A DNA stretch of 64,000 bases. Source: Takashimella koratensis (lineage: Eukaryota > Basidiomycota > Tremellomycetes > Trichosporonales > Tetragoniomycetaceae). Location: NCBI GenBank assembly GCA_003116875.1, contig BCKT01000003.1, forward strand, positions 747,143 through 811,142, in the 5' to 3' direction. Of this stretch, positions 23,435 through 35,138 are shown in pieces. Position numbers and translations under genes: made by a program. Under the pieces are notes generated by a model, which saw only the letters and a program-made list of their open reading frames with translations, searched no databases and was not told where the DNA came from. Numbering within the stretch: position 1 is the first letter of the stretch; every line of letters begins with the position of its first letter.

Positions 23435-24148
23435 TTAGGCGGCGAAGAAGGGCAAGAAGGACACTTGACCGTTATGGAGAGAAATCCTCTCCTGGTTTCG
23501 ACCGTTGGTGAACTCTGTCGGCGAAGCCGTGCCGAGCAAATCAAGTTGGTCTATCAAGACCTGTGCCGCGTTTCGCTTCACTGTATAACTCTCTTCTGAT
23601 TGCCCAACAGTGCGAAACATTGAGCCTTGAGGCGGGCCGTCGTCCACCCACCAGGCGGTGAACGACTCACCGGGACCTGTGTCTTTCTGGATACTGAACA
23701 GATTTCCATCTTTCAAGGTGACGGTGCATCCTACTTCGTGGTTGAAGTAGCTCTTCGTCCTCGACGTCACCGCGCGCTCTACCAACGCTGATGATCTCTG
23801 CGCAGGGTCGTGGGTGTAGAGTTCGATCCCATTAGACCAAACTGATCCCCCTGTTGATGAATCGAAACGATACACCTCGCCTAGATCGGTCGGGGCATAC
23901 TCCTCCTCTTCATGATGGAATAAGATGGACGCCACACCGGTCTCGTCATACTTGATCGAAATGTTGGCAGAGCGGTTGTGAAACCAAGGCGAAGTCTGGA
24001 ACTCGATGACTTCATGTTCCTCGTCCCGGACGTCGCGGGAGGCTTCGGCTTGGGCTCGGGCTTCGGCTTTGGATGCACCCGAGCCAGAGAAAACGTCACG
24101 CAGGTTAGCGAACGAAGAATTGAAAGACGAGCCACGGTAGAAACTCAT
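23435..24148 (-). CDS. Hypothetical protein, single exon
   Basis: An uninterrupted minus-strand frame of 237 residues begins MSFYRGSSFNSSFANLRDVF. It has a short charged stretch (residues 25-50), then an apparently globular part rich in Trp, Tyr and beta-type alternation (SPWFHNRSANISIKYDETG, FTAWWVDDGPPQG). It has no signal peptide, membrane segment or known motif. A TATA-type element about 100 nt upstream and the lack of introns, unusual here, suggest an inducible, fast-evolving gene. I do not recognise the family. Coding is supported by length, promoter position and balanced amino-acid composition. Confidence 0.65.
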   Translation of the reverse strand: MSFYRGSSFNSSFANLRDVFSGSGASKAEARAQAEASRDVRDEEHEVIEFQTSPWFHNRSANISIKYDETGVASILFHHEEEEYAPTDLGEVYRFDSSTGGSVWSNGIELYTHDPAQRSSALVERAVTSRTKSYFNHEVGCTVTLKDGNLFSIQKDTGPGESFTAWWVDDGPPQGSMFRTVGQSEESYTVKRNAAQVLIDQLDLLGTASPTEFTNGRNQERISLHNGQVSFLPFFAA

Positions 24149-24244
24149 AGCTTATAAATAAGTATTGTACGACAATGTTGTCGATTGGGAAGGTTGAAGT
24201 GTTTGGAGTGGATGAGTCTTCGACTTTGATAGTTTGGTTTCCCC

Positions 24245-24252
24245 TTTTATAT
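24245..24252 (-). promoter_or_regulatory. TATA box of the gene at 23435-24148
   Basis: On the minus strand the sequence reads ATATAAAA followed by GGGG. It lies about 97 nt upstream of the ATG at 24148. The adjacent AGGGG resembles a stress-response element, but one copy is weak evidence. Confidence 0.55.
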
Positions 24253-24269
24253 GGCAAGGATCATCGCAG

Positions 24270-24310
24270 CGACTCCTTGAGCGACCTTGAGCGACCTTGA
24301 GCGACCCTAG
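24270..24310 (+). repeat. Tandem repeat, about 10-bp unit GCGACCTTGA
   Basis: Three to four near-identical units (GCGACCTTGA, the flanking ones slightly altered) lie just upstream of the TATA box of the preceding minus-strand gene. They may be promoter elements of that gene or neutral slippage. Confidence 0.7.
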
Positions 24311-24857
24311 AAGCCTTGAGCGATGCGTCGATCGGGCGAATTGAACTGTCTCAGTCTCTCATACCATTGTCCGAGCTATTCTCAGGCTGTATTTTATCTT
24401 GATCGGGGACTCCTTGGTATCCCGACTCTCAAGCTGAGTTTTAAGTCTGGGTATATCGGGGTTCGCAACTGCCGGTCAACCATGATTACAAAGGGACTCT
24501 GGGATAAAAGTCCAGAATATCTCTTTTATGCCTCTCAATCCCAAAGGGAGAGGCTCTCTCACAGTCGCAGGCTGCCCAGCCGACTGTGTTGAAGCCGACG
24601 AGTGAGCAATGCCGCAAGGTTATGAGAAGTGCACGACATCAATCATACACTCCAAACACTTTTCGCCAAGCAACTTGCAGTGAGTTCACGCTAAGTGGGC
24701 TTGTCCTCTCTCCAAAGGAGGTCACTGAAAGCTCATTCATTCAATGCATTGACGACAATCAGAACTCTCGAATCTTGTCATTATCAACCAGTCATCAGAA
24801 GCAGCCATAGTACGACGCTTGAAGGCATACGTAAGACCAAAGGCGATGGAAAAGGTA
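24311..24857. other. Intergenic, nothing recognised
   Basis: This is the upstream region of the 237-residue orphan and the 3' side of the small gene at 24858. A plus-strand frame (24323-24592) exists but has no start context, promoter or family resemblance and is not annotated. Confidence 0.45.
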
Positions 24858-25064
24858 CTATTTCTTCGAGCCTGTGGTGGATTCACCTCCGCTCTGACCC
24901 CCAGAGTTCGAAGACGAGGACCCGGTGCCCCACTTCTTGTTCCCGCCGGACACGGAGGAATTGTAGATATTCTCAGAGGACGCCGGAATGTTGGACGAAG
25001 GCGGCTGGTAGCTTGGTTTCTTGCTAGAACTCGAGCTCGAGCTGGAGGTGGTGTCCTTGGGCAT
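24858..25064 (-). CDS. Small Ser/Gly-rich hypothetical protein (68 aa)
   Basis: A single minus-strand exon starts MPKDTTSSSS and encodes 68 residues. After a serine run it has the ordered-looking core KKPSYQPPSSNIPASSENIY and then NSSVSGGNKKWGTGSS. The open frame extends further upstream, but the TATA element at 25161 lies only about 100 nt before this ATG, which fixes the start. There is no signal peptide or membrane segment, and the hydrophilic composition suggests an intrinsically disordered protein. I recognise no family; similar tiny Ser/Gly/Pro proteins in fungi are often stress- or growth-phase-induced. Confidence 0.6.
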   Translation of the reverse strand: MPKDTTSSSSSSSSKKPSYQPPSSNIPASSENIYNSSVSGGNKKWGTGSSSSNSGGQSGGESTTGSKK

Positions 25065-25160
25065 GGTTGCTGGTTTGTTGTATTGTGATGTGTTGAGTAG
25101 TTGAGTAGACTTATTGAGTGTAAGTTGACGATAGGGTCGAAGAGATTTCGACGCATTGGT

Positions 25161-25167
25161 TTTTATA
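25161..25167 (-). promoter_or_regulatory. TATA box of the 68-aa gene
   Basis: Minus-strand TATAAAA sits about 97 nt upstream of the ATG at 25064. This is the same spacing as for the neighbouring orphan gene. Confidence 0.6.
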
Positions 25168-25170
25168 CCT

Positions 25171-25861
25171 TGGACGAAGCGAATGATGATGATTTGGTGG
25201 TAGGGTTGGTCAATGGGATCTTTGGTGGAGGATCCTAACGGGTGAGACGCGATTATTACCAGAGTCCCATGATTGGACTTACAAGCCCACAAACGCTAGC
25301 GATTGTGAGAGTGGTAGATAGGAGAAGAAGGCCAGCGGAGGAGAATCCGTCGATTCGGTCTGTCAATAATTCAGCCGGGACGGGTGAGGTTGTAGATGTA
25401 TATTAGCTGACCAAATCTCTTAACGAGACTCTTACTGGTATTCCAGATCATTTATGAGTGAGGTTGAGTGGGTGAGACAAAGGTTCCCATGCTGGGTGGG
25501 AAAGCGAGGGTGAAAGGAACCCGAAGTGAGATCAGTGAGAATAACCCATGGGCAGGTTTGGGGTGCGGTATCAATAGGATATAATAGCCGATAGGTGGGT
25601 CCCCGATGAGGCCGATGGGCTGGGACACATCACCATCGTGTGAGTCTGGGGGTGTGGGGATAGCCATCGATCAGAGTAGGCGGGTGGGCAATTGCTTAGT
25701 GTCTGCAGCAGATTATGGTCGCCACGACGGGCGGTGCCACCTTGCCACCGCCTAACCGACACGCACACCTCGGCCTCCACTTCACCCCTCGTCCATTCAA
25801 CCATCAACCTACCAACCTACCCATCACCCACTCTCCCACTCCCATCCCACACACACCAACC
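25171..25861. other. Intergenic region between the 68-aa gene and CSN3
   Basis: This divergent spacer of about 690 bp has a C/A-rich stretch before the CSN3 start (25,790-25,860) that looks like a 5' UTR. No other feature is seen. Confidence 0.5.
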
Positions 25862-26098
25862 ATGTCATCCTCGGCCCATGCGGCCTTCCCATCCACCGGC
25901 CACCGCGACCGAGATCGCGACCGTGACCGCACCGTCCCTCTCATCCCAGCGAACCCGGACGACCTTTTCCAACTCGTTCTCCATACCTCGGGGATTCACG
26001 ATATCCGTAACACTTTGATCCCTGCTCTCCAGAATATCGTGGATGGGAAGTACAGACTACCACCGAATGCTGTGGCTCCGCCGCCGCCGCCGCCGCCG

Positions 26099-26133
<35 letters not shown>

Positions 26134-28324
26134 TGCTGTCCAGGCTGGGGGCGGGGCGGGGGGTGATGCGACGCAGGGTGGAAGTGCAGGGACGCCGAAC
26201 TCGCCATCAATGACCACAGCGATACCAGCGGCAACAACATCGGGGGCGGCAGGACAGCCCGCTCCCTCCACTCCCCAGGCGAAGAAGGAAAGAGGGGAAG
26301 AGTTCATCGCTATGCCTGGAGTGCAACTGGAGACTCTGAGCGAGGACATGGTTGAGCAGCTCACCGCGGGCTTGGTGTACATTGTGTAAGTGCCCTCTCC
26401 CATTCGCAAATGGGAGTGATGAAGTGATAAACGGGATTGGGGCCTGATGAGTTCAGTTCAGCGAGGTTGAAGCGAACAGCGCGGTCGAGCGCAAGTGCAG
26501 CGTTGTACAACGCCGACTTGCTCTCGTTTGCAGTCCGTCTATGTTCACTGGGCAAACAGGAGCAATTCTACTCCTGCCCAGCAAGAGGTGAGCACGGCCC
26601 ATTGAATCCTCGTGACTTGCCTCGTTTCAAACCCAAACCTACTCTTCAACCATCAACATTGCTCTGGTGCTGACAAGCCCAGTCACCGAAATGGCATGGG
26701 GAGTTCTCCGTCTCGCCCAGCACCTGAAGAACGTGAGTTGAGCGATACACAATGACATGCGTCAAGCTTGCTGAGTGGTATGGGATCAGGTTCGGTTGGC
26801 GCTCCCTGCACTGTACGATCTCGTGATGCGCGCAAATTTTCAAAACGCCTTCAGCGGCGTTCGAGCTGCTTTCCTTGAGGTAGGCAAATCTCTTCGTCCG
26901 CATCAGCCAGGGCCTATGCTAATATCGGACCCAGTGCTGCTTGCTTTCGGAGGACTACACAGCTGCTCTCCCGGTTCTTGGAGAGCACCTACTCGATGCG
27001 CAATCGGTATGTTCCCTTTCCACCCTCTCTCCTGTCCCGTCCCAAGCCTCGCTGAGCTGACTGATTTCGTGTAGTTTGCCGCCAACTACCTCGACTTGTT
27101 GACCTATTACCACCACGGCGGGATGATCTATGCGGTGTTGGGGGAGTACAAGCGAGCTGTCGAGTTCTTCTCTTTCGTGAGTGTTTGGGCTAGCTGGCCG
27201 TAGAATTGTACTGTAAGTAGCCCTAGCTGACACCTCCAGGCGGTGTCAATGCCGACACAAGCGGTCTCTGCTATTCAGCTGTCTTGCGCCAAGCGCGCGG
27301 TCCTATGCGAGATCCTCAATACGGGCTTGGTACGTCGATGACCAGGTTGACAGTGTGGTTCAGGACTACCTTGACTGACGCTGGTCTACCTCCGCAGTTC
27401 ATCCGCTTCCCCAAGTACCTGTCGTCACCGGTCTCTCGGGTACTTGAACGCGGGACGTCAAGCTATGGCGAATACGAAAAGCTCGCCAAGGCTTTCGAAG
27501 CTCAGAAATGGGAAGACGTAAAGTCGTTGGCCAACGAGTCGGCAGAGTTTTTTGCAAGCGTGAGCATCGATCCTTCAGCTGAGATTGTCGTTGTTGCAAC
27601 CAGCTTACACCACTGCGACAGGATTACAACGGGGGTCTGGTCGATCTCATCCTTGAATCGATCACGAAACAACGGATTTTGAAACTGAGGGAGACGTACT
27701 CGAGGTTGACATTGTCCGAACTTGCGCACAAGTGTGGTCTGGGAGACGCGGCGGGCGAGGCGGCGCTTTATTCGATTTTGGTGGATATGGTGAGTTGTGT
27801 TTGAGTACATGGGTTCAGGGTGGCGAGGCTCGTTCAAGGATCCGGTGATGAGACCGGGTTATTGAGCAGGAGATGAGTCAGGTTCAAAGCTGATATGTGA
27901 CAGATCAAGAGCAACGAGGTTCAGGCAATGGTTTCATCGGACGCGATACCCATCGTCACCTTCTTGGACAATGAAGAATCACGCGGCGGAGAAGCCCCTT
28001 TGGCTGCTCTTACCTTAATCCGTCGAAGTGCTCGTGCGACAGAGTTGTTCAATACCGAACTGTTTAGTCGAAACAAAGCCATGGGCCTGGACCGGACCTG
28101 GCTTGCAAAAGTGCGTCCGGGAAGCTATTTGCGTCTTGTATGACACAACTGACGGCTGTACACAGCAAGCGAGCGCGATCGAGCCTACGGACGCACCGAC
28201 GGGAGCTGGGATACAGACGAGGCGAAGAGGGGATATGGGGATGGGAGGGGGAGGCGGTCGTGGCGCTCGCGGTGGGTACGATGTTCGTGGTGTTGGCTCA
28301 AACTTGAACGACAAGGGGTTCTGA
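25862..28324 (+). CDS. CSN3: COP9 signalosome subunit 3 (PCI-domain protein)
   Basis: Exon 1 (25862-26385) is followed by about ten short exons with GT-AG introns, ending at 28324. Ordered fragments match the family: an N-terminal Leu-rich helix (DDLFQLVLHTSGIHDIRNTL), TPR-like repeats (FAANYLDLLTYYHHGGMIY, VLGEYKRAVEFFSF), then the PCI/winged-helix part (RETYSRLTLSELAHKCGLG, IKSNEVQAMVSSDAIPIVTF) and a C-terminal helix. The COP9 signalosome removes Nedd8 from cullins; CSN3 is a scaffold subunit, not the isopeptidase. A Pro8-Ala tract encoded by a CCG/CTG microsatellite and a Gly/Arg-rich tail (RRRGDMGMGGGGGRGARGG) are lineage additions. The ATG at 25862 (ccaaccATG) is chosen over an upstream in-frame ATG because the upstream part looks like untranslated C/A-rich leader. 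Confidence 0.83.
26078..26138 (+). repeat. Coding trinucleotide microsatellite (CCG)n(CTG)n
   Basis: About seven CCG units run into about ten CTG units within exon 1 of CSN3. In frame they encode a proline run followed by an alanine run. Length is likely to vary between strains in whole codons. Confidence 0.85.
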
Positions 28325-28769
28325 ACGACCAAGTTGGGTACAGTCGGAGACATATTGGCGTGAAATGGGCAGGTCAGGACGTCGATGAAGGAAAGGACAG
28401 TTGGGCCTGGACTGACAGGTGACGACAGGTGACGAAGTGTTGATACAGTACAAAGTGATAAGAAGTATCCGGATTATCCCTCGGGTTGGCGTCAACGTCG
28501 ATACCATCCCACTATGCATGTGTAAAGTATCTGAGATCGATTGTGGAGACCAGCATGCGTGACCCGGGAAGGGGGGGGGGGGGGGGGACCTGCGACAAGA
28601 GGAGTGATGGTGCATAATGACCAAAGCTGCTGTATATGTAAATAAACAGATGATTAAAAGCCTATCAAGACACATTTGCGTATCTTTTTTTACCCTCTCT
28701 CCCTCTCTCCCTTCCCTTTGCTTCCCTCCACCTATCTCTCCTTCCTTTCCTCAATTCAATCTACTCTAT
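28325..28769. other. Convergent 3' region with a poly-G tract
   Basis: This spacer lies between the convergent CSN3 and transporter genes. It contains 17 consecutive G at 28571-28587 and a T/C-rich stretch after 28680. AATAAA-like sequence near 28640 (gtaaataaacag) may mark CSN3 polyadenylation. No gene is seen. Confidence 0.5.
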
Positions 28770-31700
28770 CTAACTCCGCACCGAATCTTCCTTTTCTTTC
28801 TCGCTCACCCCGCTCACAGCTGTCTGCGTCTCGGTCCTCGCATCTTCCTCTGCGGCCTCTTCGCCTTGTTCTCGCGCCAACTCGGCAGGAGCAGCCGAGA
28901 CGACCTCGGTAGCGACTGTGTCGATAGCGGGTTCGGCGGTCCCAGATGCCGGAGAAGAAGAAGTTTCATGTCCGTGAAGACCATTGCCCGACTTTTCAGG
29001 GTTGCCGTCGAGTCCTCGCTTGAGGGAATAGTGGCGGGTGAACGCGGACAACTGAGCTGGGTCAGGATTTGGCGCTATGGATAGAGAGGTAGAGGAGAAG
29101 ACAGAGGGATAGGAAAGGAGGAAGTGACTCACGACGACACTAGCACCCATCAAAGCGGTAGTGACGATCCAACAGACACCCAGGGAATCCGCAAAAGCAG
29201 TCAACGCCGCATCTCGCGTCGCTACGTCCGGGATATCATGCAAAGCAGCGTACCCAGCTGAACTGGTAGGTGCGGTAAAAGTCGTACCGTACCCTGGGAT
29301 CTCGGCGAATCGGGATCGAATACCAGAGTTGAGAATAGCTTCGAAGATGGCGATACCTGAGAATTGGTAAGTATGAGGTCATTGAGTAAAGGCCGGGATG
29401 GAGATGGAAGTTGAGGACGGACTTACCGATACTCGAACCGAGAGGTCGGGTCAGCATAAACGCCACAACGGCAGCAGCAGCATCCTATATCTCGTCAGCA
29501 CACCACCCTGATTGACTACAATCCCATCCAGGCAAAAGAACGTAGGCGAACTCACCTTCTCCGGCATAGCCGACTGAATGATAGTGAGAGGAATCTGAAG
29601 GGCAAGTCCGATACCCATAGCAGGGATGACCTGGATCCCTTCCTGGACCGACTGAGAGACACCGAATCGCATGAACCGGTAGAAGAGGCCGTAACCGAGT
29701 GTAGCGAGGGAGAAACCGACCCAGGCGAGGGGCCGGGTGATCTGGAGTTTGGACATGAGACCGCCGGCTAGGAAGAGGGAGTTAGCAAGGTTGGTCAAGA
29801 CGGGAAGTTGAGGAAGATTGGAGATTGTAAATCTGTAACTCACAGACAATGGTCATGACTCCGGTGATCACTGCAAAGGGGAGCATCTGGACACCAGACT
29901 CGGTCGGTGTCGCGCCGTGCAACTGAGTGAAGAGAAGGAAGTCAGCAACAGGAATGCGTAAAGGAGAATAGACTTACACCCTGGAAGAGCTGGGGCAGGA
30001 GGAAGTTGGTCGGCATGAACCCCATGGAGGAGAGGAGACCGATGATGAGGAAGAAGAGGGCGGTGCGGTTTGTGAACATGCGCTGAAGGTGATGTCAGCT
30101 GCGCGCGAATTGATCGAGAGTGAAACTGTGCGAGTAGATCCAGGATTGCGCCAGCAACAAAGACCCCCAATTTACTCAAATGTGTAGTAGACTCGGACTT
30201 ACCGGAGGGATGATAGGGTTACGCTTAGTGAAGCAAAAATTGACGATAGCCGCAGCCATGAGTACGACGCCGACAATGATCAACGCATAAGCCTTGGGTG
30301 ACTTGAACCCTTCATCGGTAGCTTCGGCAAACGCAACGACCAGGATCGCACCGCCAGCAACGACAAGGAGGAGACCGATAAAATCGAATCGGGTTCGGAA
30401 AGTCTCAAGTGTGTATTTAGATGGAGGACGGTTGATCTTGAGGAAGAAGAAGAGGCTGACCAAAGCGACACCGCAAGTAGGGAGATTGATATCTAATATG
30501 AGTCAGCATTGGGGTGGTGAGTTGAAGCTGGTGTATTAAGAGGAAGTAAAGACTTACAGAAACCCCATCGCCAAGTGACGTATTGGGTGAAAACACCACC
30601 CAAGATTGGACCAAGGACAGACGAGATGGTCATTGCGCCAGCGACGAATCCCATGTATGCGCCACGCTTTGCGAGGGGAACAATATCGGCTAAGGGACTG
30701 GGTTAGCGCTCAACGTTTCAGAATGGGGGTTGATGAAAAGTCCCGGAGCTGAGTTACTCACAGACAACGATCATGATCATGTTGATAGCGATACCACCAC
30801 CGACACCTTGAAGCGCTCTTGAGACGATGAGCCTAATGATAGATCAGTTGAGCCCTAGCTTAAATAGTATGCAAAAGACATGGTTTGATTCTGTTGCATC
30901 GCAGCCGATACGCACCAGGTCATGTTCTTGGCGGCACCGCAGAGAGCAGAGAAGATGGTGAAGATGACGATCCCGCCAAAGAGCATAGGCTTGCGGCCAA
31001 CGATTTCACTGATTTGACCATTGATAGGGGTAAGAGCTGTCATTGATAGGAGATAAGACTGGGGGTGAGTCAGTAAGGTGTCAATAGCCGTGGGTGAGGT
31101 CAAGCGAAGCGGATGTCATTTGTGGCCAGCTGCAGGTCTGTGCCACATCTGAAGGGGAGGAAGGATAGGCAGGAGGGGAAAGGAGGCGACAACAACTTAC
31201 AGTTCCGGTCCAAGAGTACTCGGCAGCAGTGGCACCGAGTTCTTCCGCGATAGTGGGCAAAGCAGTAGCGACAAGCTGCACAAGGAGGGACAAGCAATCA
31301 GCGTCATGTGATGGAAAGGTGATGCAAAGGTAACTTCTGGAAAAAGGTGGTGAGGGTGGTGTGAAGGAGAGCCTTTGGGCGCCATATGGGCTTCTGGACT
31401 TTTCTCCGGATTGCAAGGTGTTCTCGTATGTCCGTCCCTGCGTGTAGGTACTGGATGAAGGTCGATGGGTGGGTGGGGTGGGACTTGGAAACCGATCGAT
31501 GCTCACTGTTTGGTCCAGCATGATAATGAAGAGTACGAGACTCAAGCTGTGTCACTGTCGTCAGTATCCCGAACTAGATGGCGATTTTCAAGTATAAAAC
31601 GAACGTACCATGACATGATAACTAGTAATTGAGACCTAGGCAACTCGGCCTTGTCACGCTCGTTAACCACGACATCCTTCTTCGCCTGTTCTTTCTCGAT

Positions 31701-31784
31701 CTCGACCGAACCACGTTCCGGGTCGTTCAGGACCGGCGCGGAGGCCGGGAGGTCCGCGGGCAGAGGAGCTTTCTCGTCACTCAT
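28770..31784 (-). CDS. MFS multidrug transporter, DHA2-like (14 TM)
   Basis: Thirteen minus-strand exons join in phase to 628 residues: 31784-31609, 31546-31507, 31275-31201, 31058-30916, 30832-30762, 30689-30558, 30492-30203, 30082-29978, 29922-29844, 29767-29556, 29484-29427, 29356-29133, 29051-28770. Family marks include LFIIMLDQTLVATALPTIAE at TM1, SYLLSMTALTPINGQISEIV leading to GRKPMLFGG, SRALQGVGGG, and motif C-like GAMTISSVLGPILGGVFTQ with TWRWGFYINLPTCG. These place it among drug:H+ antiporters-2, which export drugs or toxic metabolites across the plasma membrane. The last TM leads into AFTRHYSLKRGL and an acidic Glu/Ala-rich cytosolic tail. No biosynthetic cluster flanks it, so a general detoxification role is inferred; the substrate is unknown. 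Confidence 0.9.
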
Positions 31785-32661
31785 CGTGTTTTAACCGTGA
31801 GCGGTGGGCGGTCGGTCGGGGAAGGAATGTGCGATGCAGTTTTGTGATGGGGAGTGGGTGTATGATGTAGAGAATTAAACCGAGTCTAGTGGCGATGGGA
31901 CGGACACGAGACCAGTAAGTGATGAATCGAGGTAAGTTGACGGGATCGGTTCGCAACTCGATGCTGAAGTCAGATGAGGTTGTGGGAGATAAAGATGAGG
32001 GGCGAGGATAAATACACTCGTGATACCTCGAGTCGTGTTGTTGTTGTTATATACCAATCCCTTCGGGCGCCGGAAAGAGCCAGGGCCGCCGCGATAATCT
32101 TCGGCGCCCGGGATATCGCTATCAATTGGTAGCTTTTTTTTTTACCCTTTTCCCTCTTTTTTCGGTAGGTTTGATTTTTTCCTTGGGTCTGCTGTCTCTC
32201 TTTTGCCTTTTGGCCTGGCTGTCCTTCAATTCCAGTCTAGAGACTGACCGTTCTCACACTCCCCCAGGCCCGGATGGACGCCATGCCTTGTGCTAAATCT
32301 CAAAGTGCTTGCTCATCCCTTCGGCTTGGAGGCGTATGGGTCCGGCACGGCACGGTTGCGAAGGGATCGCTCAGGACGGGCGTAGCAATCAAAGGACGCG
32401 GTCGGTCGGCACACTCTGAATACCAATCCCAATCCCAATTCCAATCCGCAGAAATCCCACCAAAAAACATACGCCTCGGCCTCGGCAGCTTGTGCCTGGC
32501 CATCGGCCTTCACCGTGACCCACCATGGATATTGGGCGCGTGTACGACTGCATGCATCCGACATTCTCCCTTCATACAGCACTCAGCACTTGCTACTTTG
32601 CATACTCTAGTACTAGGGTATCAAATGCGATATCGTCCCAGCTCAGACCCCACTCCAATGC
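31785..32661. other. Upstream region of the transporter and 3' region of the hydrolase
   Basis: The minus-strand sequence TATATAA at about 32047-32053 lies roughly 265 nt upstream of the transporter ATG and may be its TATA box. A T10 run is near 32133. The stretch 32,270-32,660 should hold the 3' UTR of the hydrolase gene. No other gene is supported. Confidence 0.45.
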
Positions 32662-33913
32662 TTAGAGGTTGGCCTTGAAGAACGAAGACAAGGTCTTGTA
32701 GGCGTCCGCAAAGGCCTCGGTCTGGGGTCCACCGGAAACCTGGAATCGATTGGTCAGTAAGTACGTACGCGTCGAGTTCGCTGGAATAGTGCCTCGTGGC
32801 ACAAACTCCAACGGCGCAGGCTCCTCCGGCGGATTCCATCTTCATGCACAACTCACGTCACCACGAGCAGCGGTCCAGCCGTGAGAGGAGGTCTCGTAGA
32901 CCTTGTAGGTGACCTTGCCCGGGACAGCCTTCTCAGCGGCGTCACGGACGGCCTCGCACTGGGTTGACGTAGGTCAGTGCCGTTGCTGCGACACGTCTAA
33001 AGGTAGATGATATGCAAAGGAGGGATCACAACTCACAGCAGCCTTGTCCTCGTCCTTGGACGGGAGGATGCAGATGGGGACCTTGACCTTCTCACCGTCC
33101 TCGGGGGCGATGAACCTGGATTGGAGTCAGCGGACATAATGTGTCCATGACGATCGTTCCTGCCCTCGTCGATCGAAAGCACTTACGAAGGGTGGGCAGT
33201 AGCGATCGCAGCGTACTCAGAAAGGCCCTCGGAGAGGATCAAGGCCTTCCAGCCCCAGCAGTAACCGACGATACCGACCTTGGCGCCGTTGGCCTTGAGC
33301 TCGGCACCGACCTTGGCGATCGGGGCAGACTGGGTGTGGACGCCACCGGGGAAAGTGGAGAAGTACTCGTCCTTCTTCGCCTCGTTACTGCAAAAGGGGT
33401 AAGGTCAACGATGTGACTTGGGCAGGCATAAATCGGGTGGAAATGAGACTTACCCCGGAGCAAACATCTCGCCGGTGGCGTACTTGCCGACGAGATAATC
33501 GGGCATGACGACGCGGAATCCCTGCGAGGCGAGGAGGTCGGCACCTGGGGGAGGGGATTTGTTAGCTTGGTCTGCAGATACGAGGCTCTGCTGTTGTTCG
33601 AAATCCCAGGCAGCACAAGGCGATTCGAGCCATGGACGAGCTACTCACCCTGGAGGATCTGCGGGGAAAAGCCAAAGACGTCGTAGACGAGGTTGATAAC
33701 CTGCTTCGAGTCGACGGGACCGACAGCGTAGGTCTTGATGCCGGCGACCTCGATGTACTCGCCTTTGGGGGTGTACTCGGCCTCGACGGGGGGAAGGTTG
33801 CAGCAGGCTACGGGTGTGAGCGGGGAGACAAGGATAGCGAGGGCAAGAGAGAGCGTGAGGGTGATAGAGGAGGTAGAATTAGGAGTGGGAGGTAGTGACT
33901 CACCGCCAGACAT
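32662..33913 (-). CDS. Dienelactone hydrolase family protein
   Basis: Seven minus-strand exons (33913-33904, 33807-33649, 33544-33454, 33387-33187, 33115-33037, 32958-32857, 32739-32662) encode 239 residues, a normal size for the family. The first exon holds only MSG plus one base. The alpha/beta-hydrolase fold is shown by the nucleophile elbow VGIVGYCWGWKALIL, where Cys replaces Ser as in dienelactone hydrolases, the acid region ICILPSKDEDKAA, and the catalytic histidine in SSHGWTAARGD. The classical enzyme opens dienelactones in the catabolism of chlorinated aromatics; fungal homologues are broader esterases/hydrolases and the substrate here is unknown. It has no signal peptide and is probably cytosolic. 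A minus-strand ATATAAAG at 34014-34021, about 100 nt upstream, is a plausible TATA box. Confidence 0.9.
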
Positions 33914-35138
33914 TTTGATATTGAGTTTGTGAGTGGTGGTGGAGAGTGGTCTAGAGCTGTAGGCGAGGAAGTGAATGTGAGTGACCAAGGTAATTGTCAG
34001 TCGTTGGGACTAGCTTTATATGAACTATAGAGGAGTGTGACTCGGCAATGGCTCGGGATGGAGAGTGGGTGGAGTTGGTAGTGTAATAATGGTTGGTGAA
34101 AGGTTGGATCGGCGTTGAGCCAACAAAAGAGGATCGACGTCTTTGGTCATGGCCGAGGACGAGCCGACAGGGTGAGGAGGAGAGGGGTACAGTAACGCTC
34201 AGAGAGGATGATGGAGATTGACACCGCTCCCCCGTATCCCAGATGAACTCGGGCGGTGAGGCCGATTTTGGATTGACCGACGTGAAGAAGAGATGGAAGA
34301 GGGGATCGGTGGATCGGAAGTGATCCGCGTGGGCAATGGTGGCTGAGGTGGAGGGTAGAGGGAGAAGGGTGATGGAGAAGCCATGGGTGATGGATGCCAA
34401 GAGGTGCGAGTGGACTCACCGAAGGAACGCCGATGTGTTGGTGTTTGTGGGTGTGGTTGTGGAGTTTGGATTGGGTGGAGTGGAGAATGTTGAAAATGGA
34501 ACCCAATGTCGTAAGATGGAATGGTGGTGATTGTGCTGATGATGCCGTGCCAATCTTGCGGTTGACTTGATTCTTCGGCCGTATCCTTTGGGTCCAGTAA
34601 CTGTACCAGTTACCAGTCTCGATCAGTCTGAAAGCGGCAAGTCGTGCTACAGTAGGATGGGGTGATTGGTCGCTCCCTCCAGCGTCCCAGCGTTTCTCGT
34701 CAATGGCCGATCCCCGCCGTGGGTCAGCCAGTCGCCGCGGAAAAACCGGGGGCCAAGGTGGAGGTCGCAGGGGGGGTTGTCAGCGTGGGTACAACGAGCA
34801 CGTGGTGTCTATCTAGGGACTAAAGGGGAGGGTCAGACAAGTACCCATGACCCTCGGGGTTAGCTTGCTCCGGGCTGAGGTAGGGGTAACCCCGCGGTGT
34901 GGCACTTGCTCCCCCTGGCCCCTGCCACGCGGCTGATTTTCTGAGATTGGCTTTCAGGGTCCAACCTCTACCGCTTGGTTTGTTTTGATTTCCACTCGGT
35001 CGGTCCATCCAATCTTCAACGTTCAACATCATCAACAACAACCACTGACTCGATACCTCGGCGACCATCTCGATAACAACTCGGCTGCATCCATCTCACC
35101 GAATCACCCAAACTCTCTCTCACACTCCCCTAAACACC
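33914..35138. other. Divergent intergenic region, hydrolase/shugoshin
   Basis: This spacer of 1.2 kb contains the hydrolase TATA-like box (34014-34021, minus strand) and a C/A-rich leader just before the shugoshin start (35,000-35,138). No coding frame in between has support. Confidence 0.5.

Noticed and set aside
25715..25861. In-frame upstream start for CSN3
   Set aside because: The added 49 residues are Pro/His/Thr-rich translation of a C/A-rich leader; the ATG at 25862 has a better context.
28770..33913. Secondary-metabolite cluster (transporter plus hydrolase)
   Set aside because: No synthase, oxidase or pathway regulator is present nearby; the neighbours are housekeeping genes.
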